A DNA stretch of 64,000 nucleotides, taken from the NCBI RefSeq assembly GCF_003576645.1, contig NC_044924.1, forward strand, positions 6,903,097 through 6,967,096, written 5' to 3'. This document shows positions 36,245-47,622 of this stretch, one piece after another. The translations under genes and the position numbers were made by a program. Below the pieces are notes generated by a model, which searched no databases, was not told the origin of the DNA, and was given only the letters and a program-made list of their open reading frames with translations. Source of the DNA: Ipomoea triloba (Eukaryota > Streptophyta > Magnoliopsida > Solanales > Convolvulaceae). Every line of letters begins with the position of its first letter. Within the stretch, counting starts at the first letter, position 1.

Positions 36245-36480
36245 TTACCAATTGGTTGAATGATTGGCATATTAACAACAATGTTCTAAATTCGATTCCT
36301 GCCATAAACAACGTAGACGGGAGGTTACACCAACAAACTTATGTCCCGAGTGATTCATTGCCCTCGTACTTATACCCACAAGGGAGTTTACTACACACTG
36401 CAGCCTATAAGGGCTACCAATATTCATGTTTTATTGAATTTGACAATAACAATTTAATTTACAACAAAATTTACACTCGC
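36245..36480 (+). repeat. Possible tRNA-derived SINE
   Basis: Contains TGGTTGAATGATTGG at about 36251-36265, a plausible Pol III A box, and TTCGATTCC at 36290-36298, the core of a B box, about 30 bp further on. A GC-richer body follows (AGACGGGAGGTTACACC; CCCACAAGGGAGTTTAC). No tail or target-site duplication could be fixed. A decayed coding relic is an alternative. Confidence 0.3.
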
Positions 36481-36495
36481 TATTTGAAATATTGA

Positions 36496-37045
36496 CGAGA
36501 ACAATTTAAATAATAGAAAAAGAATTAGAGTTATTAGTCTTAATTTTCCCTCGCCTAACTACATGATTTTAGATGACCTCTTGAACAGCATCGAACACAT
36601 GTTCTTGTATGTTAAAAAACGTGTATTTCAGTTCGTAGATGTAAAAATAGATTTTTGAAAATTGGGATAATCAAAAAAATTTCAGCCAGGGAAAATAGAA
36701 AAATATTGGGTTACTGATCTGTGATAATGTGGACTACTGAGTGCTATGTGCCATGGGCCTATTGCCGAAATTGGATTTACTCGATTGCCACTTGCCACTG
36801 GAATATTCTGTAATTGGACTACTAGAGTGCTATAGATTATTATGAAAAACTAATTTCCTTAAATCTCGACTCTCAATTAATCTCCAGTTGATCAGCTTTC
36901 TCAAAGGATTGTTGCATACACAAATGTTAGAGAATCGAAGGCAGGTGAAGGTATGAGATAACACAAAATCAATGAGAATAATTGATAATAAACAAAATTG
37001 CATCTAACATTTGTGTTTAATTTATAGGTATGAGTGAAAGAATAG
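36496..37045. other. Spacer and 3' UTR of the syntaxin gene
   Basis: AT-rich spacer; no gene. The last 100-200 bp next to 37046 probably carry the syntaxin 3' UTR. Confidence 0.4.
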
Positions 37046-40000
37046 CTAAGCGCCATGTTTGGTGGTCCATGGCTTCAGTACACAAACTACGATGATTGCA
37101 ACAACTAAAAGGAGGATAATCACGGCCATGCACATCCATTTCCGGTTTTTTCTTTGTAATGTCTTTGCCCTTTGAAGTGCAGTGTTCCCTGATTGTACAT
37201 GGTCAACTGCGGCAGACACCTGAAATTGGGGCAACAGCAGGTGAATTTTCATATCTTTACCGAAAAATACTATATGTATTCTCATCCTTTACTTTCAACT
37301 TTTACTTTCACACTCAAAATTCTTGATTTCGATACTTGTAATGGACCCACATGAAATAGTTTATCAGTGTCCGTCACATCATGAAGTAAAATTGAGGGAA
37401 TAAGAATTGAAAATACGTGTAATAGAACAGCAATCTCACAAGAAATGGCAAGAGTTGCTTAAGGAGAACAAGTTGCCAACTTGCCATTACCTGGGATTCT
37501 ATGTCATTAAGCATGTCCCCTTGAACATCAACCAACACCGCCATGTCTAAGAATACCTGCAAAGCTTATTTTATCATTTCATTTATAGATTCTGTATAAT
37601 CTGCTCTCTACATGTTTTAGCTTTTTTCAGACAATAGTTAATAAATCACCTATACTTGATTATTGATTGCAAATAATCTGTGAGCTTAAAGTATGATCAT
37701 AATCAATAATGAGAAGTTTTATCAATAGGCTAAAAGCTCTAAAGACCAAAGTGATCATTCTAACGGTGCTACTTCCGCATTTTAGACATGAAAATGATAC
37801 CTGGTGTAAATCTAGAAGCTTCATTTCTATTTCTCTTACTGCATCATGGCGTTCTTGAATTTCTGCAAGGGTGTCCATTACCTGCAAAAACAGAATGAGA
37901 ATAACTATTATTCAATTAAAAAGGAAATGCAGAGAACAGAAATATAATGGAAAATATTGGCAGCTGAAGAGCATACCTGTCCTCGCCCTTGTTCCCTAAT
38001 AGCTTTCTGGAATATTTGTTCACTATCCCCAGTCTCTATCAACCTGTCAATTGTCTGAATAGAAGATAGATGGCAATTTCATAATATCTTCAAAGAGATT
38101 TTAATCCATTGAAAATTCACATGAACAACTAGCTCACCTCTTCATCAACTCGATTTCCCGTAACTGTTAAGCAGTAAAAGGTTAGAGAGACAGTGGTCAT
38201 TACTATTGGTTATAATTTATAATAACATGAAAAAAAAACATGGCTGATATTAGAGTGAATAAATTTTCAAAACCTGTGAATACACGCCTCTCTACAACCT
38301 CACGATATTCTTGATGGATGGTTTCCCTTAGAGTCTGAAACATTAATCAACTACAACTAAGAAAAACAAAAGAATCCAGGAAAGCCCTTTTCTAATTCAC
38401 CATGAAAGTTGAAGTACCTGAAATGCTGCCATCTTATCTTTGAATTTCTTTTTCACAGCACTGCAATAAATATATGTGTGTATATATATATAGTGAGAGC
38501 AATGGTTGGTTACATAGGACAATACTATAATCCACAGTACTTAAGTATTAACAACATTTCGCAGTCCACCCAAACTCCCATTAACATACAATTCAAAACT
38601 ATTGAACCAAAAATCACTGCTAACCATTGGGAAAAAGATGAAAGGAATAAAACAACATACACTGTTGTTGCAGATCTTGATCTATCAACTGCTGATCCTT
38701 TGCCACATCCAGGTTTATTTCTGTTGGCTAAATTCTGAAAAAAAAAATTTTAATGAAAATATAGGAAATTACAAGGAATGTAAAGAAGGTTGATGTCTGT
38801 ATTCTGTTATTTTTACTCACCTCTTTGTCAAACTCCTCAATTTTTGATTTTATGAACTGAGCAATTTTTCCAACTTCTTCAACATCTTTCTCCATTCGCT
38901 GCTTAATTTCTGTAGATTATGCTATTATGACTCACAAATTATTACAATAAAACGATTAAAAGTTCATTAACTATCACAATGAATATGGACTTTTCAATAA
39001 TTTTCATTGCAAAGAAACAAATCTAATCCATAGTCCCCTACTGTTATTTCACTTGTTTCTTATTTTATGCAAAGAATTTTTAAATTGACAGACTCCAAAA
39101 GTTTACTAGTTTAATTGTATTAAAAGAGTCCCTGCAAATGGGTGCTAGGCATTTATAGGAAGCTATCTGTTAGGACAATGATTTAAACCAAAATCAGAAC
39201 TGGGAATACCATTCGCTGTAGTACTTGGTTTTTGAAAAATGAAGGTCTGAATCTATTCCATTCCCTATAATGATCCATGAACAAAGAGCTTTTAATTTAC
39301 AGTTTATGTGCTGAGAGAAAAATGTTTAAGCTAATTCTGGCATAACTCAACAGATACAGACATGAAATTCAATAAGAAGTACAAGAAGTTTGAGTACCTT
39401 TCATAGCAGAAGCCTTTGTCACAGTCTTTGATTCCTCATGGGCATCCTGTAAGAGCATTATGGAAAGATTGAGAAGAATCGACCTTTTGGCATTGATTTC
39501 AAAAAAAAAAAACCTTTTGGCATTTTATAGTTGTGTGCAAGCATTATGGAGAGAGCGAAGAATCCTTTCTTGCTTCGAGTATCTAAGTAATAGAATGTTT
39601 ATTTACACCGTTTTATTTTCTTTTATAATTAATTCATCCACATCATTATGTTGATTGTATGCCAACTGACACATGAATTTTAAAATTCAGAAGCAATCCA
39701 GTTTTTGCACCAAATATATAGTTCACAACAGGGTATAGCAAGCTATTTTAAAACTTAACCCGCACAAACCAACAAGCCTCAACATGCAGAGCCTAGATCC
39801 AAAGTTGAACATTGATTTTTTATTTTTTTTAAATTATAAATCCCCTTTCCCCCACTTCCCTTCCTCCCATCCCCTAAAAGGTAAATTTAAGGAATAGGTA
39901 ATGTCTATGCTCCAAGGAGGCCAAGGATGAAATGGCACGTAAACTTCACAAACAGTAATTAGTATAGAGGGCAAAAAATACCTGAAGTTTTCTGAGAAGT

Positions 40001-40878
40001 TTGTTCAACTTCTCATGTTGTTCCTCAATTTCTTCAACCTTTGCAAAGTAAAAGAGGGAAAAATGTAAGAACAGAAGAGCTAAACCTCCATAATGCAGGA
40101 AAATGATGGAAAAATGTATGAAACAAGGGGAAAACATTGACAATATCAATAACAAGAATTTGAAAGTACCCGATCAAAAAATTTATCCAGGCCAAGTTCT
40201 CCTGAATTGGTTGGTCTATGGATTGCAATTTCGATTTCTCCATTTCCAGATCTTGGATCCCTGGGGATCTCAAACGAACTCTAGAAAAAGAAATTAAGAG
40301 GAACATTTGGGAGGGAGTGATAACACCCAAAAGATAGCCTTTTAAGGCAATATATATGCTAATAAATAAAAGATAGCAGCAAAGTATCATGAGATCTTGT
40401 GGCAGTATACTGCCACATAAATTGATAAAGTCCTATTGTGGCTCCTTGGGTTCATCTTAAGCTATGATTCCTAGTACACTCAAATTAACTACATAAATTT
40501 CAAAACACACAACTCTCACTGCATATTTAAAGAAAGAAATTTAGATAGCCAGCTCAACAACAAGCGGTAACAGAGAAGCCATGATCACAAGCTAAACATA
40601 CGTTTTTCATGAATAGAATGCCAATGATCAACACAACTATTAATTACACATACATTTACACGCTTTAACCAAGGAGAACTAGGGTGAATTTTACTAGCAT
40701 CGTTCAAATGGCGAGACAACGGCGCATAATGAGATTAATGAAACGGCAAGAGAATGAATTTCGTTCCTTGGTGTTTCGTGATCATTAGTCATTCTCAGCA
40801 GCCAAAAAGCTACTGCAGTTGTTGATGCAATTCATGTAACGGAAAATTTCAGAAACGTACCGTTAAAAGATCGTTCAT
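37046..40878 (-). CDS. SYP132: Plasma-membrane syntaxin (Qa-SNARE), SYP132 type
   Basis: Qa-SNAREs of this type drive fusion of secretory vesicles at the plasma membrane and cell plate. Thirteen exons, several tiny, join in frame: 40861-40878, 40170-40280, 39982-40038, 39398-39446, 38821-38909, 38661-38734, 38418-38460, 38274-38334, 38138-38163, 37977-38054, 37801-37881, 37491-37556 and 37046-37219; 927 nt, 308 aa. The start MNDLLT plus SSFEIPRD is typical. The Habc helices lie at about 38-160. The SNARE motif includes [12 protein letters not shown] and [17 protein letters not shown], with the central Gln in the [13 protein letters not shown] layer region. A C-terminal anchor follows RKWMC (about 280-302), then a short tail. 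[13 protein letters not shown] and the anchor point to the SYP13 subgroup rather than SYP11 or SYP12. The Habc region and linker look more diverged than the SNARE motif. Confidence 0.92.
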
Positions 40879-41560
40879 GTTGGGGAAAGGATGAGAAATG
40901 TCCTTCACCTCGACGTCGCGCTATCCCCAGCCACGTCTCCTCGTTGAGCTTTTAGGTTTCCGATTTCGCAGAGAGAGAGAGAGAGGATGTGATTTTGGCG
41001 TAGTGAGAGAGAGCGCGCGAAGGCAGGTTTCGATTCAATCTTCTCTGACTTGTTTCTGTCTGTTTCAACTTCCTTTTTCTCTGTCTTCAGTAATCAACAA
41101 TTACTCTGTGAATCTGTGATTATATGTAAGTATGTAACACCGGGCATTTCTCTTTGTTTATCCACTATTAATTAATTTGTCTCCCAACATTTTAGGATTT
41201 TTGGAAATTTTTTGTAATAAATTTTGACAAACTTCATGTATCCAACTTGCACATTTAATGCTATGAGAAAAGCTAGGTTCATCAACTTAACACAAATATA
41301 CATTGTTTTTGGCGCTAATGGTTAAGTGAAGTTAATTCAAGTTTTTAAGTCTATCCCAAATTATTGTTCACACTCAAAAAAACTGGAGACATAACCCATA
41401 ATATGTTAATTTTAAGAAGGTTATATAATTTTGTGTAGGTTTAAAAATTTAGATATTTTTGTGCAAAGTATTAGTTATTCTACCGTTTTGTAAGAACTAT
41501 TTTATTTTTTTTTCCAAAAAAAAAGGTGGTTGAAAGTTCCTTCTTTTCAACTTTAATTTT
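40879..41560. other. Syntaxin 5' flank
   Basis: Leader/promoter region of the syntaxin gene with a GA-microsatellite at 40970-40985 and a GC patch with GCGCGCGAAGG. The rest is AT-rich. A short frame starting at 40898 (plus) is antisense to the leader and resembles nothing. Confidence 0.4.
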
Positions 41561-41561
41561 T

Positions 41562-41735
41562 AAGTTGAGAAGGAGGAACACAACAAAGCAATTTCCTAAT
41601 TTGAAATTTTTTATTTTTATTAAATATTAATTATTAACAGAAAAAATTAAGTTGAGAAGGAGGAACACAACAAAGCAATTTCCTAATTTGAAATTTTTTA
41701 TTTTTATTAAATATTAATTATTAACAGAAAAAAAT
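41562..41735. repeat. 87-bp tandem duplication
   Basis: The segment starting AAGTTGAGAAGGAGGAACAC is repeated exactly or nearly so 87 bp later (41562 and 41649). Both copies include CAAAGCAATTTCCTAATTTG and TTAAATATTAATTATTAACAG. It is a recent local duplication in non-coding DNA, next to the MuDR relic. Confidence 0.88.
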
Positions 41736-42019
41736 TGTAGTGATGAAATTTTGTGAAAAATATTTATTTAATTATTTTTAGTGCGATTAAATTTTATAAT
41801 TGTAAATGTATCATTAGTACAAATATATTGTAAAATTGACACGACATTAATATTACCATATGAGCAAATGTATTACATAGAGCTGAGGAATGAGGACATA
41901 TCATCATCGACCACGGAGACTATCAAAGTCTATTTCATTAAGAAATCAACTTCTATGTTGTTGACCTCTATGAGCTTTTCGCCGCACAGCTGAGGGTGGC
42001 AAGCACATGATTGTTGTAA

Positions 42020-42400
42020 TCAGTTGAACTTCGTCATCCAACAATGGTCAAGTATCCTCATAACACATTGTGTAATATTGTAATGAGAAACTTGTGGCAT
42101 AAAAGGGTATGTGACATTGCATCTATAATGGCATGCGGCAATGACGTGTGCACAAGGCAAACCATCTATAGCCCAATGACCACAACTATATGTCCGGCTA
42201 CTCAAATTTAGCTGAACATAACATAGCTGGTCCAAAGAAGTGGAAGTTGATTCAATTGCAACTTTGTATATCCCTCTATGATCGTTATACTGACCAATAG
42301 TTGCATTGTAATTGTATTGTTCTCGGGCGGGCATATACTTATGAATATTGGTTGCCAAACGTAATTTAGTTTGTTGCATTAACTCAACAACGAAACGCAT
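42020..42400 (-). pseudogene. MuDR-type transposase relic, C-terminal SWIM zinc-finger region
   Basis: The frame encodes VAIESTSTSLDQLCYVQLNLSS-like beta strands followed by a SWIM-type zinc site, YSCGHWAIDGLPCAHVIAAC, with the CxCx..CxH layout altered to S-C-G-H..C-A-H. It is then followed by YPFMPQVSHYNITQC. This matches the C-terminal part of Mutator (MULE) transposases, which has W-x-x-x-G-x-P-C-x-H. The DDE catalytic region and inverted ends are not found here, so it is a fragment. It lies about 220 bp beyond the MCTP stop codon. Confidence 0.75.
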
Positions 42401-42622
42401 GTCTAATTTGAGTCAGGTCAATTATGAGTAACTGATCAGATCACATAAATACATAAATACACTTGTAAAAATCATTCTAAAGTCTATAATAATCAAAGTG
42501 AAATTTTATTGTCACAAATTTTGGAAATAGTAACCTTAGCTACATACTGAGCTTAAACAAAGTATTAATAGCTCATAATATATTTAAATTAAAGGTTCAG
42601 ATAACGCAGGAGTTACGTTGTT

Positions 42623-45600
42623 CTACAACATTCGATCAGCGAGGGAAGGCAAGCGCCTGAAGAAATTCAAGGCAGGCGAAGGCATTCTGTCCCTAAACAG
42701 AGGATGGCGCAGGTAATAGAACCCAAACGCCATGGCTATCATCTTCGACGGCACCAAATACAAGATAAATGCCACCACGAAGCAGAGAGCGATGAAGATC
42801 CCGGTGGCGCGAGGGTCGCGCCAGGTCACCAACGCCTGCACGCGCTCCCCCTGCGTGGCGAGATCACCCAGCAGGGTTTGCACTCGCGCGCCGAGCATGC
42901 GCAGCTTATCGTACCTGGCGCGCACCATGTCGTTGGGCCTGGTGCACGGCACGGCGTCGAACTCCTCGTCCAGCTCATCGCGATCAATGGACTCCGCCAG
43001 TGAGATTTTGGTGTCGAAGTGGTTGAGTTTGTCCTTGGATCGGAACCGGTAGTTCCACGCGCCGATCATGAAGACGTAGAATGCGAAGGTGGGGATGATG
43101 AGATCGGGGAACCACACCAGCAGGACCAGCAAGGCGTGCACGAGAATCGTGGCCGTTGGGTTTCTCCAGGCGCGCGTGTCGTCCGCCCATTTCACCACAT
43201 CTATAACCGCCGCGATAACATTGATGATCCTAAACCAATTCGCACGCACCTTACGCATGCTGAACGAGTGTGAGTCCGCGTCGAGCATGTAGGACACGAC
43301 CTCGCGCCTTAGCGGCGGCTCGGACCGGGATAGATGCGTGGTGAGCAATTTCACGGCCGCCGTCCTTAACGACTCCTGTTGGACCGCGCCGAGCGGCCGA
43401 ATGTGGTGCATAACCGGCAGCATTGGTTGCGCGTATACGTGCAGGAAATCGAGTGTAGGAGTGGAACGAACAAACCTCACAGCCAATTCAATTTCCCCCA
43501 TTTTCTTCAATCCAGCCGGAGATAGCAATATTAGTGAGAATGTGTTTCTGTAAACTTTCCCGGTGGCCAAAGTAGAAATTCGAATCCGCACTTTCCCCAT
43601 TCGAACATCTTTGGAATTCTCAGGATCGATAACCTCCCAACTATCAAACACTCCGATTGTGACTACAGTGGAGGGATCATATACTCTCCAAGTGTATTGC
43701 TCATTCCATCTAGGGCACAAATTATCAGAGATCGTACGAGTGCGAACCCACTTGCTGCCGTACTTGGCCACCGCATATGCATCGGTACAGCCCTTGCCTC
43801 TCATTGTTTTCATCGGCAGAAGATTTTTGCATCCAATGATTCCCAGCTCGACGGTACCTACCGGCGGTTTCCAGAGTTGCCTGGCGGTCGGACGATAATC
43901 GCTGCACACGTGCGCTGCCTCCTCGATCACGTGATATCCGCCGTCGAAACATAGTCTCAGGTGGACTCTACCTTTGTAAACTCTCTTTTCTTCGTTCTGA
44001 TCTTCGAAAGTGAACCATCTGGAAATCACCTGGCGATCGTCGACGCGACGCTCGATGGAGGAGAGCGGTATGCTGGCGACGCTGAGCACGGCTTGCTCTT
44101 TCGGCGGTAGATGCTCTATTAGGTAAAACAGGAGGTAATGCTCGGTGAACGGCTCCGCCGCAACGAACACCAAATCTTCGTTCCACGACGGCGAGCCGGT
44201 GGCGGAACTGGCGGGCTTAGTCTTTTGGACTTGGAATCCCAGTTGGGCTTTGATTTGGAAAGATGATTCTTTTGACGGTGCGGTTAATGCAAAGATGTCT
44301 TGGGCTTCTATCACGGATGATCTCAGGTACCACAGTTTAGGCGACTGGTACACCTTTGATCGGGAGGTGGGGTTACCTGCAGTGTCCGTTTTCCACGCGT
44401 CAGGAAACGATTCGTCAGCCTGAGTTCCGACCCACGTGGCGAGCATAAGATCACCCTTGTGGGCCCCTCCGCCTTCCAGCCTGTACCATTGTGGGGCCAG
44501 TGGACAGTCTGGCGGATCTCTCACAGGAATCTCGCTGACTTCGAAACAAATCCCGCCCAAGAAGTTATGCCCGGCCACGTCGGATTTAGGATCTAGTGAC
44601 TTGGAGCTCAAAGGGTCCCACACAGATATCTCTAAAAGGGAGGAAGAATCCGGTGCGTCCCTGCCGAAAGCAAACGTCTGGTCCCACTCGAAAAGTTGGG
44701 TTTTCCGAGCGGGTCTGGAGATGACGTGGCTGCCGGAGACGACGATCTTCACCACTGGCCTTCCGGCGGTCGGAAGAGACCTCGCTTTCACGACTTGGAC
44801 AAAGAGGTAATGCATTTTCTCCACGAGGTCGAACGAGGACCGTTCCATTGCGGATCTATCGGATGCATCGGACACAAAGCTGCTAACTGACGGAGTCCGG
44901 CTGAGCGGCTTAGGGCCGACGAGGCCGCCGCTGATTTTGACTTCCGGCATAGATGCCGTCGCTACGGACGCCTTCATCTCAACCGATCCATCATCCGGTT
45001 GTACCAGCTGTTCCGGTGAAGGATCCACCGGATCCTTACTTTCTTCTTCGGCAGGCAGATTTTCCGGTACCGGCGGAGGCGGTGGCGGAACTGGCGGTCC
45101 TTCTTTAGCTTCACCTTCCGGTGTTCCCTCAGCCTTTGCAGGAGGCGGTTCAGCTACCTCACCTGAGTTCAACATATAATATATAAATACAAATGTATTA
45201 AGATGGATCACATGTTTCAATTTGACCGTAATAATCAGCATCATGCTGTTTGTACAATCCAGTTATCAGATTAGACTTTTAGTTGGGATGGAACACATGC
45301 TCCAATTATTACCTGAGGGTTTCGCTTCTGCTGTTGGTGGTGGTTCCGTCTCAGCAGGCTTCTTTTCCTCCGGTGGAGGCGGCGGCGGAGGAACGGTTTC
45401 ATCGACAAAATAAATCTTCAACCCAATGTCACCCTGAATCCAGCTTAACAAGTACTTTCTCTCCAAAGGATAATATATCAACGCCTCTTCGCCTTTCTTC
45501 ACAAACTGAGTAGCGTTGAGCTTGACCCTCCCCAGAAAGTTATTCCTGGTGGTGGGGCCAACGTTCTTATCATGGTAGACATCCAGCTCGAGCATGTCGC

Positions 45601-45802
45601 CGAAAATGTCGGAATGTTTGCTGAGGTTGAACTCGAGCGTCTCGTTCCACTGAGGGTTGAGATCGCGAAGGACGGTTCGGGTCTTCTTTCTCTGGCCGTA
45701 GAAGTCGATAACGACGTAAGGGCTGGAGGCGCCATGGCCGTCTTTGGGTACCAAGTTCCGGGCTTCTATAACCTCTACTATCAGCTTCCTTTCTGTGCCC
45801 AT
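42623..45802 (-). CDS. Multiple C2 domain and transmembrane region protein (MCTP, QUIRKY/MCTP16 type)
   Basis: Plant MCTPs tether ER to plasma membrane at plasmodesmata and influence cell-to-cell signalling and transport. Two exons, 45313-45802 and 42623-45162, join at a split Gly codon: 3030 nt, 1009 aa. The C2A domain starts at once (RKLIVEVIEARNLVPKDGHG) with SSPYVV. A linker of about 110 residues has runs of Pro and Glu. Three further C2 domains begin near MHYLFVQVVKARSLP, LWYLRSSVIEAQDIF and GTVELGIIGCKNLLPM. The C-terminal phosphoribosyltransferase-C-like region has two hydrophobic hairpins (ILVHALLVLLVWFPDLIIPTF and IFIALCFVVAFILYLVPS) and ends NFFRRLPSLADRML, the family hallmark. The N-terminal C2 and long linker place it with QKY/MCTP16-type members; the exact orthologue is uncertain. 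Strong GC richness in exon 2 creates long antisense frames that are not genes. Confidence 0.95.
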
Positions 45803-46165
45803 CTCTAATCACATTACTTACTTTGAGAGAGAGAGAATGAAATTAAAGGTGGTGGAGGAAGGAGGGAAAGAGAAGCCATGGGGGAATAAGAAAGGGTGTT
45901 AACTTCATGCGCAAGCAGACCTAACCGCGTCAGGACTAAATTCTTCCTTTAGTTACTTTTTTTTTTTTTTAAATAATACTCGTAATAAATATTTGCATAA
46001 CAAGTACTCCGTATCTTTGAAAGACATTTAAGGTTAGTCATTTCAGGAACATAAAATCTCCACAATACTCGGCCACTTTAATTCATTAAATAATATAATT
46101 TAGAGTTAATTTCGGATTTAGTTACCTTCCTCATGGATAGTTATATTACTAATGGAGTGGAGTAC
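45803..46165. other. MCTP leader and promoter region
   Basis: Upstream of the MCTP start. A (GA)n run lies at 45823-45834, then purine-rich leader-like DNA (GGTGGTGGAGGAAGGAGGGAAAG) and a T-run at 45957-45971. No further gene. Confidence 0.4.
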
Positions 46166-46667
46166 TGAGTCATGAGCATTCCCAAGTACTAGAGACTTGC
46201 AGCCTATACAAAAGATTGGTGGGATCCCAGACCCATGCGTGTACGCAAGTGTAGGCGTCCTTCAAGCATCCAGCACAAAGTGTAGACTAGGAGCCGAGTA
46301 GTCTAGGAAGCGGAAGTCAGGATCTTCGCCGAGGAACCATGTTAAAACCTAGTCGTCACTCACCCTTTGGTAAAAGGAGATGTCCCCAGAGATTTCCTCT
46401 AGATATTAGGCAAGATTTTTCTTTTCGTCATTAGGTAAGAAATCTAATAGTTTATGAAACATTCTTTCAGATCAAATTTATTCACTATTTCCTTCCTTTC
46501 TCAAAGCATATAGACCTTGTATAAATACCTCATGGTACACACCGAAAGAGGGGAGCTATTGATTCTCTCACAATAATACTGTCACTTTACCATCTTAATC
46601 TCTTTTAAACTTGTTTTATGGTTGTGTTGGTCCGCCGATTGACTACCCTGTAACCGTGAAACCAACA
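46166..46667 (+). mobile_element. Solo-LTR-like sequence
   Basis: A moderately GC-rich 500-bp block begins TGAGTCATGAGC and ends GTGAAACCAACA, i.e. TG..CA boundaries. It contains TATAAATA at 46520-46527 followed by a promoter-like stretch, and the usual LTR ending of alternating short GC words (GGTCCGCCGATTGACTACC). The 5-bp flanks (AGTAC and CTTAC) match only partly, so the boundaries or even the identity may be wrong. No internal retrotransposon coding region is next to it. Confidence 0.35.
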
Positions 46668-46917
46668 CTTACTGTAATCCACTCTTTAATTTTAGCTGTG
46701 AACGATTAACATTGAGGGTGAAATTAGTAGTTTGATGGTGAATACTTTCAAAAGGGTCAAATAGACCCATGTACTAATACTGATTGTTCATCTAGCACCA
46801 TGAACTAAAATATGGTCCATTTAAGTCATTATACTCCTAATTATTTTTCATCTAGCATTTTTAGCCTATTTCTAACAAGTAACCCATCTAATTTGTTGAC
46901 ATGAAAAAATAAAATAA

Positions 46918-47622
46918 TAAAAAATGATGACATGTTATTTATATGAATGTTTTGGATGATTTTACCCTATTTCGTTAATAAAGAAAATGATTTATTGCAA
47001 TGAAATAGGGTAGAAATCAAAGTTGTTATATAATGTTTTAATTACAGTGTATGTATAGTGGGATATGCAAAGTTGTTCAGCAATGAAATTCCATGAAAAT
47101 TGATATATTAAAATTAAATATAATAACTTAAGATATTATATTGGGTAAAGTTTATTACTTTTTAAAATATAATTTAATTTTCATATATCAATTTTCATGG
47201 AATCTCATTGTCGAACGACACTGAATACCCCGCTATACATACACAATACACTGTAGTTGAAACTTTATATAGCAACTTTGATTTCTGCCCTATTTCATTC
47301 CAATAAATCATCCAAAAATACAATATCTTAAGTTATTCAATTATCCAAAAATCCAAAAATATTAATTTATTTTTAAAATAAAATAAAATTTACCCAATAC
47401 TCTTAAGTTATTATAAAAATAATTTAATTTTCATATATCGATTTCCATGAAATCTCATTGTCGAACAATAGTGAATACCCCGCTATACATACACTCATGT
47501 AGTTAAAACTTTATATAAAAATTTTGATTTCTAACCTAGTTCATTGCACGAAATTATTTTTTTCATTAATGAAATATGGTAGAAATCATCCAAAACATCC
47601 ATATAAATAACATGTCATCATT
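46918..47622. mobile_element. Inverted-repeat element with a duplicated right arm
   Basis: The left arm, 46918-47110 (GATGACATGTTATTTATATG...GATATGCAAAGTTGTTCAGC...ATGAAAATTGATATAT), is inverted in two successive right arms at about 47180-47330 and 47425-47622. Landmarks such as CCCCGCTATACATACAC and CTCATTGTCGAAC appear in both right arms and in degenerate complement on the left. The outermost ends pair well (GATGACATGTTATTTATATG with CATATAAATAACATGTCATC). The element could fold into a large hairpin. Confidence 0.7.

Noticed and set aside
42704..45179. Many plus-strand frames over the MCTP exon
   Set aside because: Shadows of the GC-rich MCTP coding exon, none with a recognisable domain.
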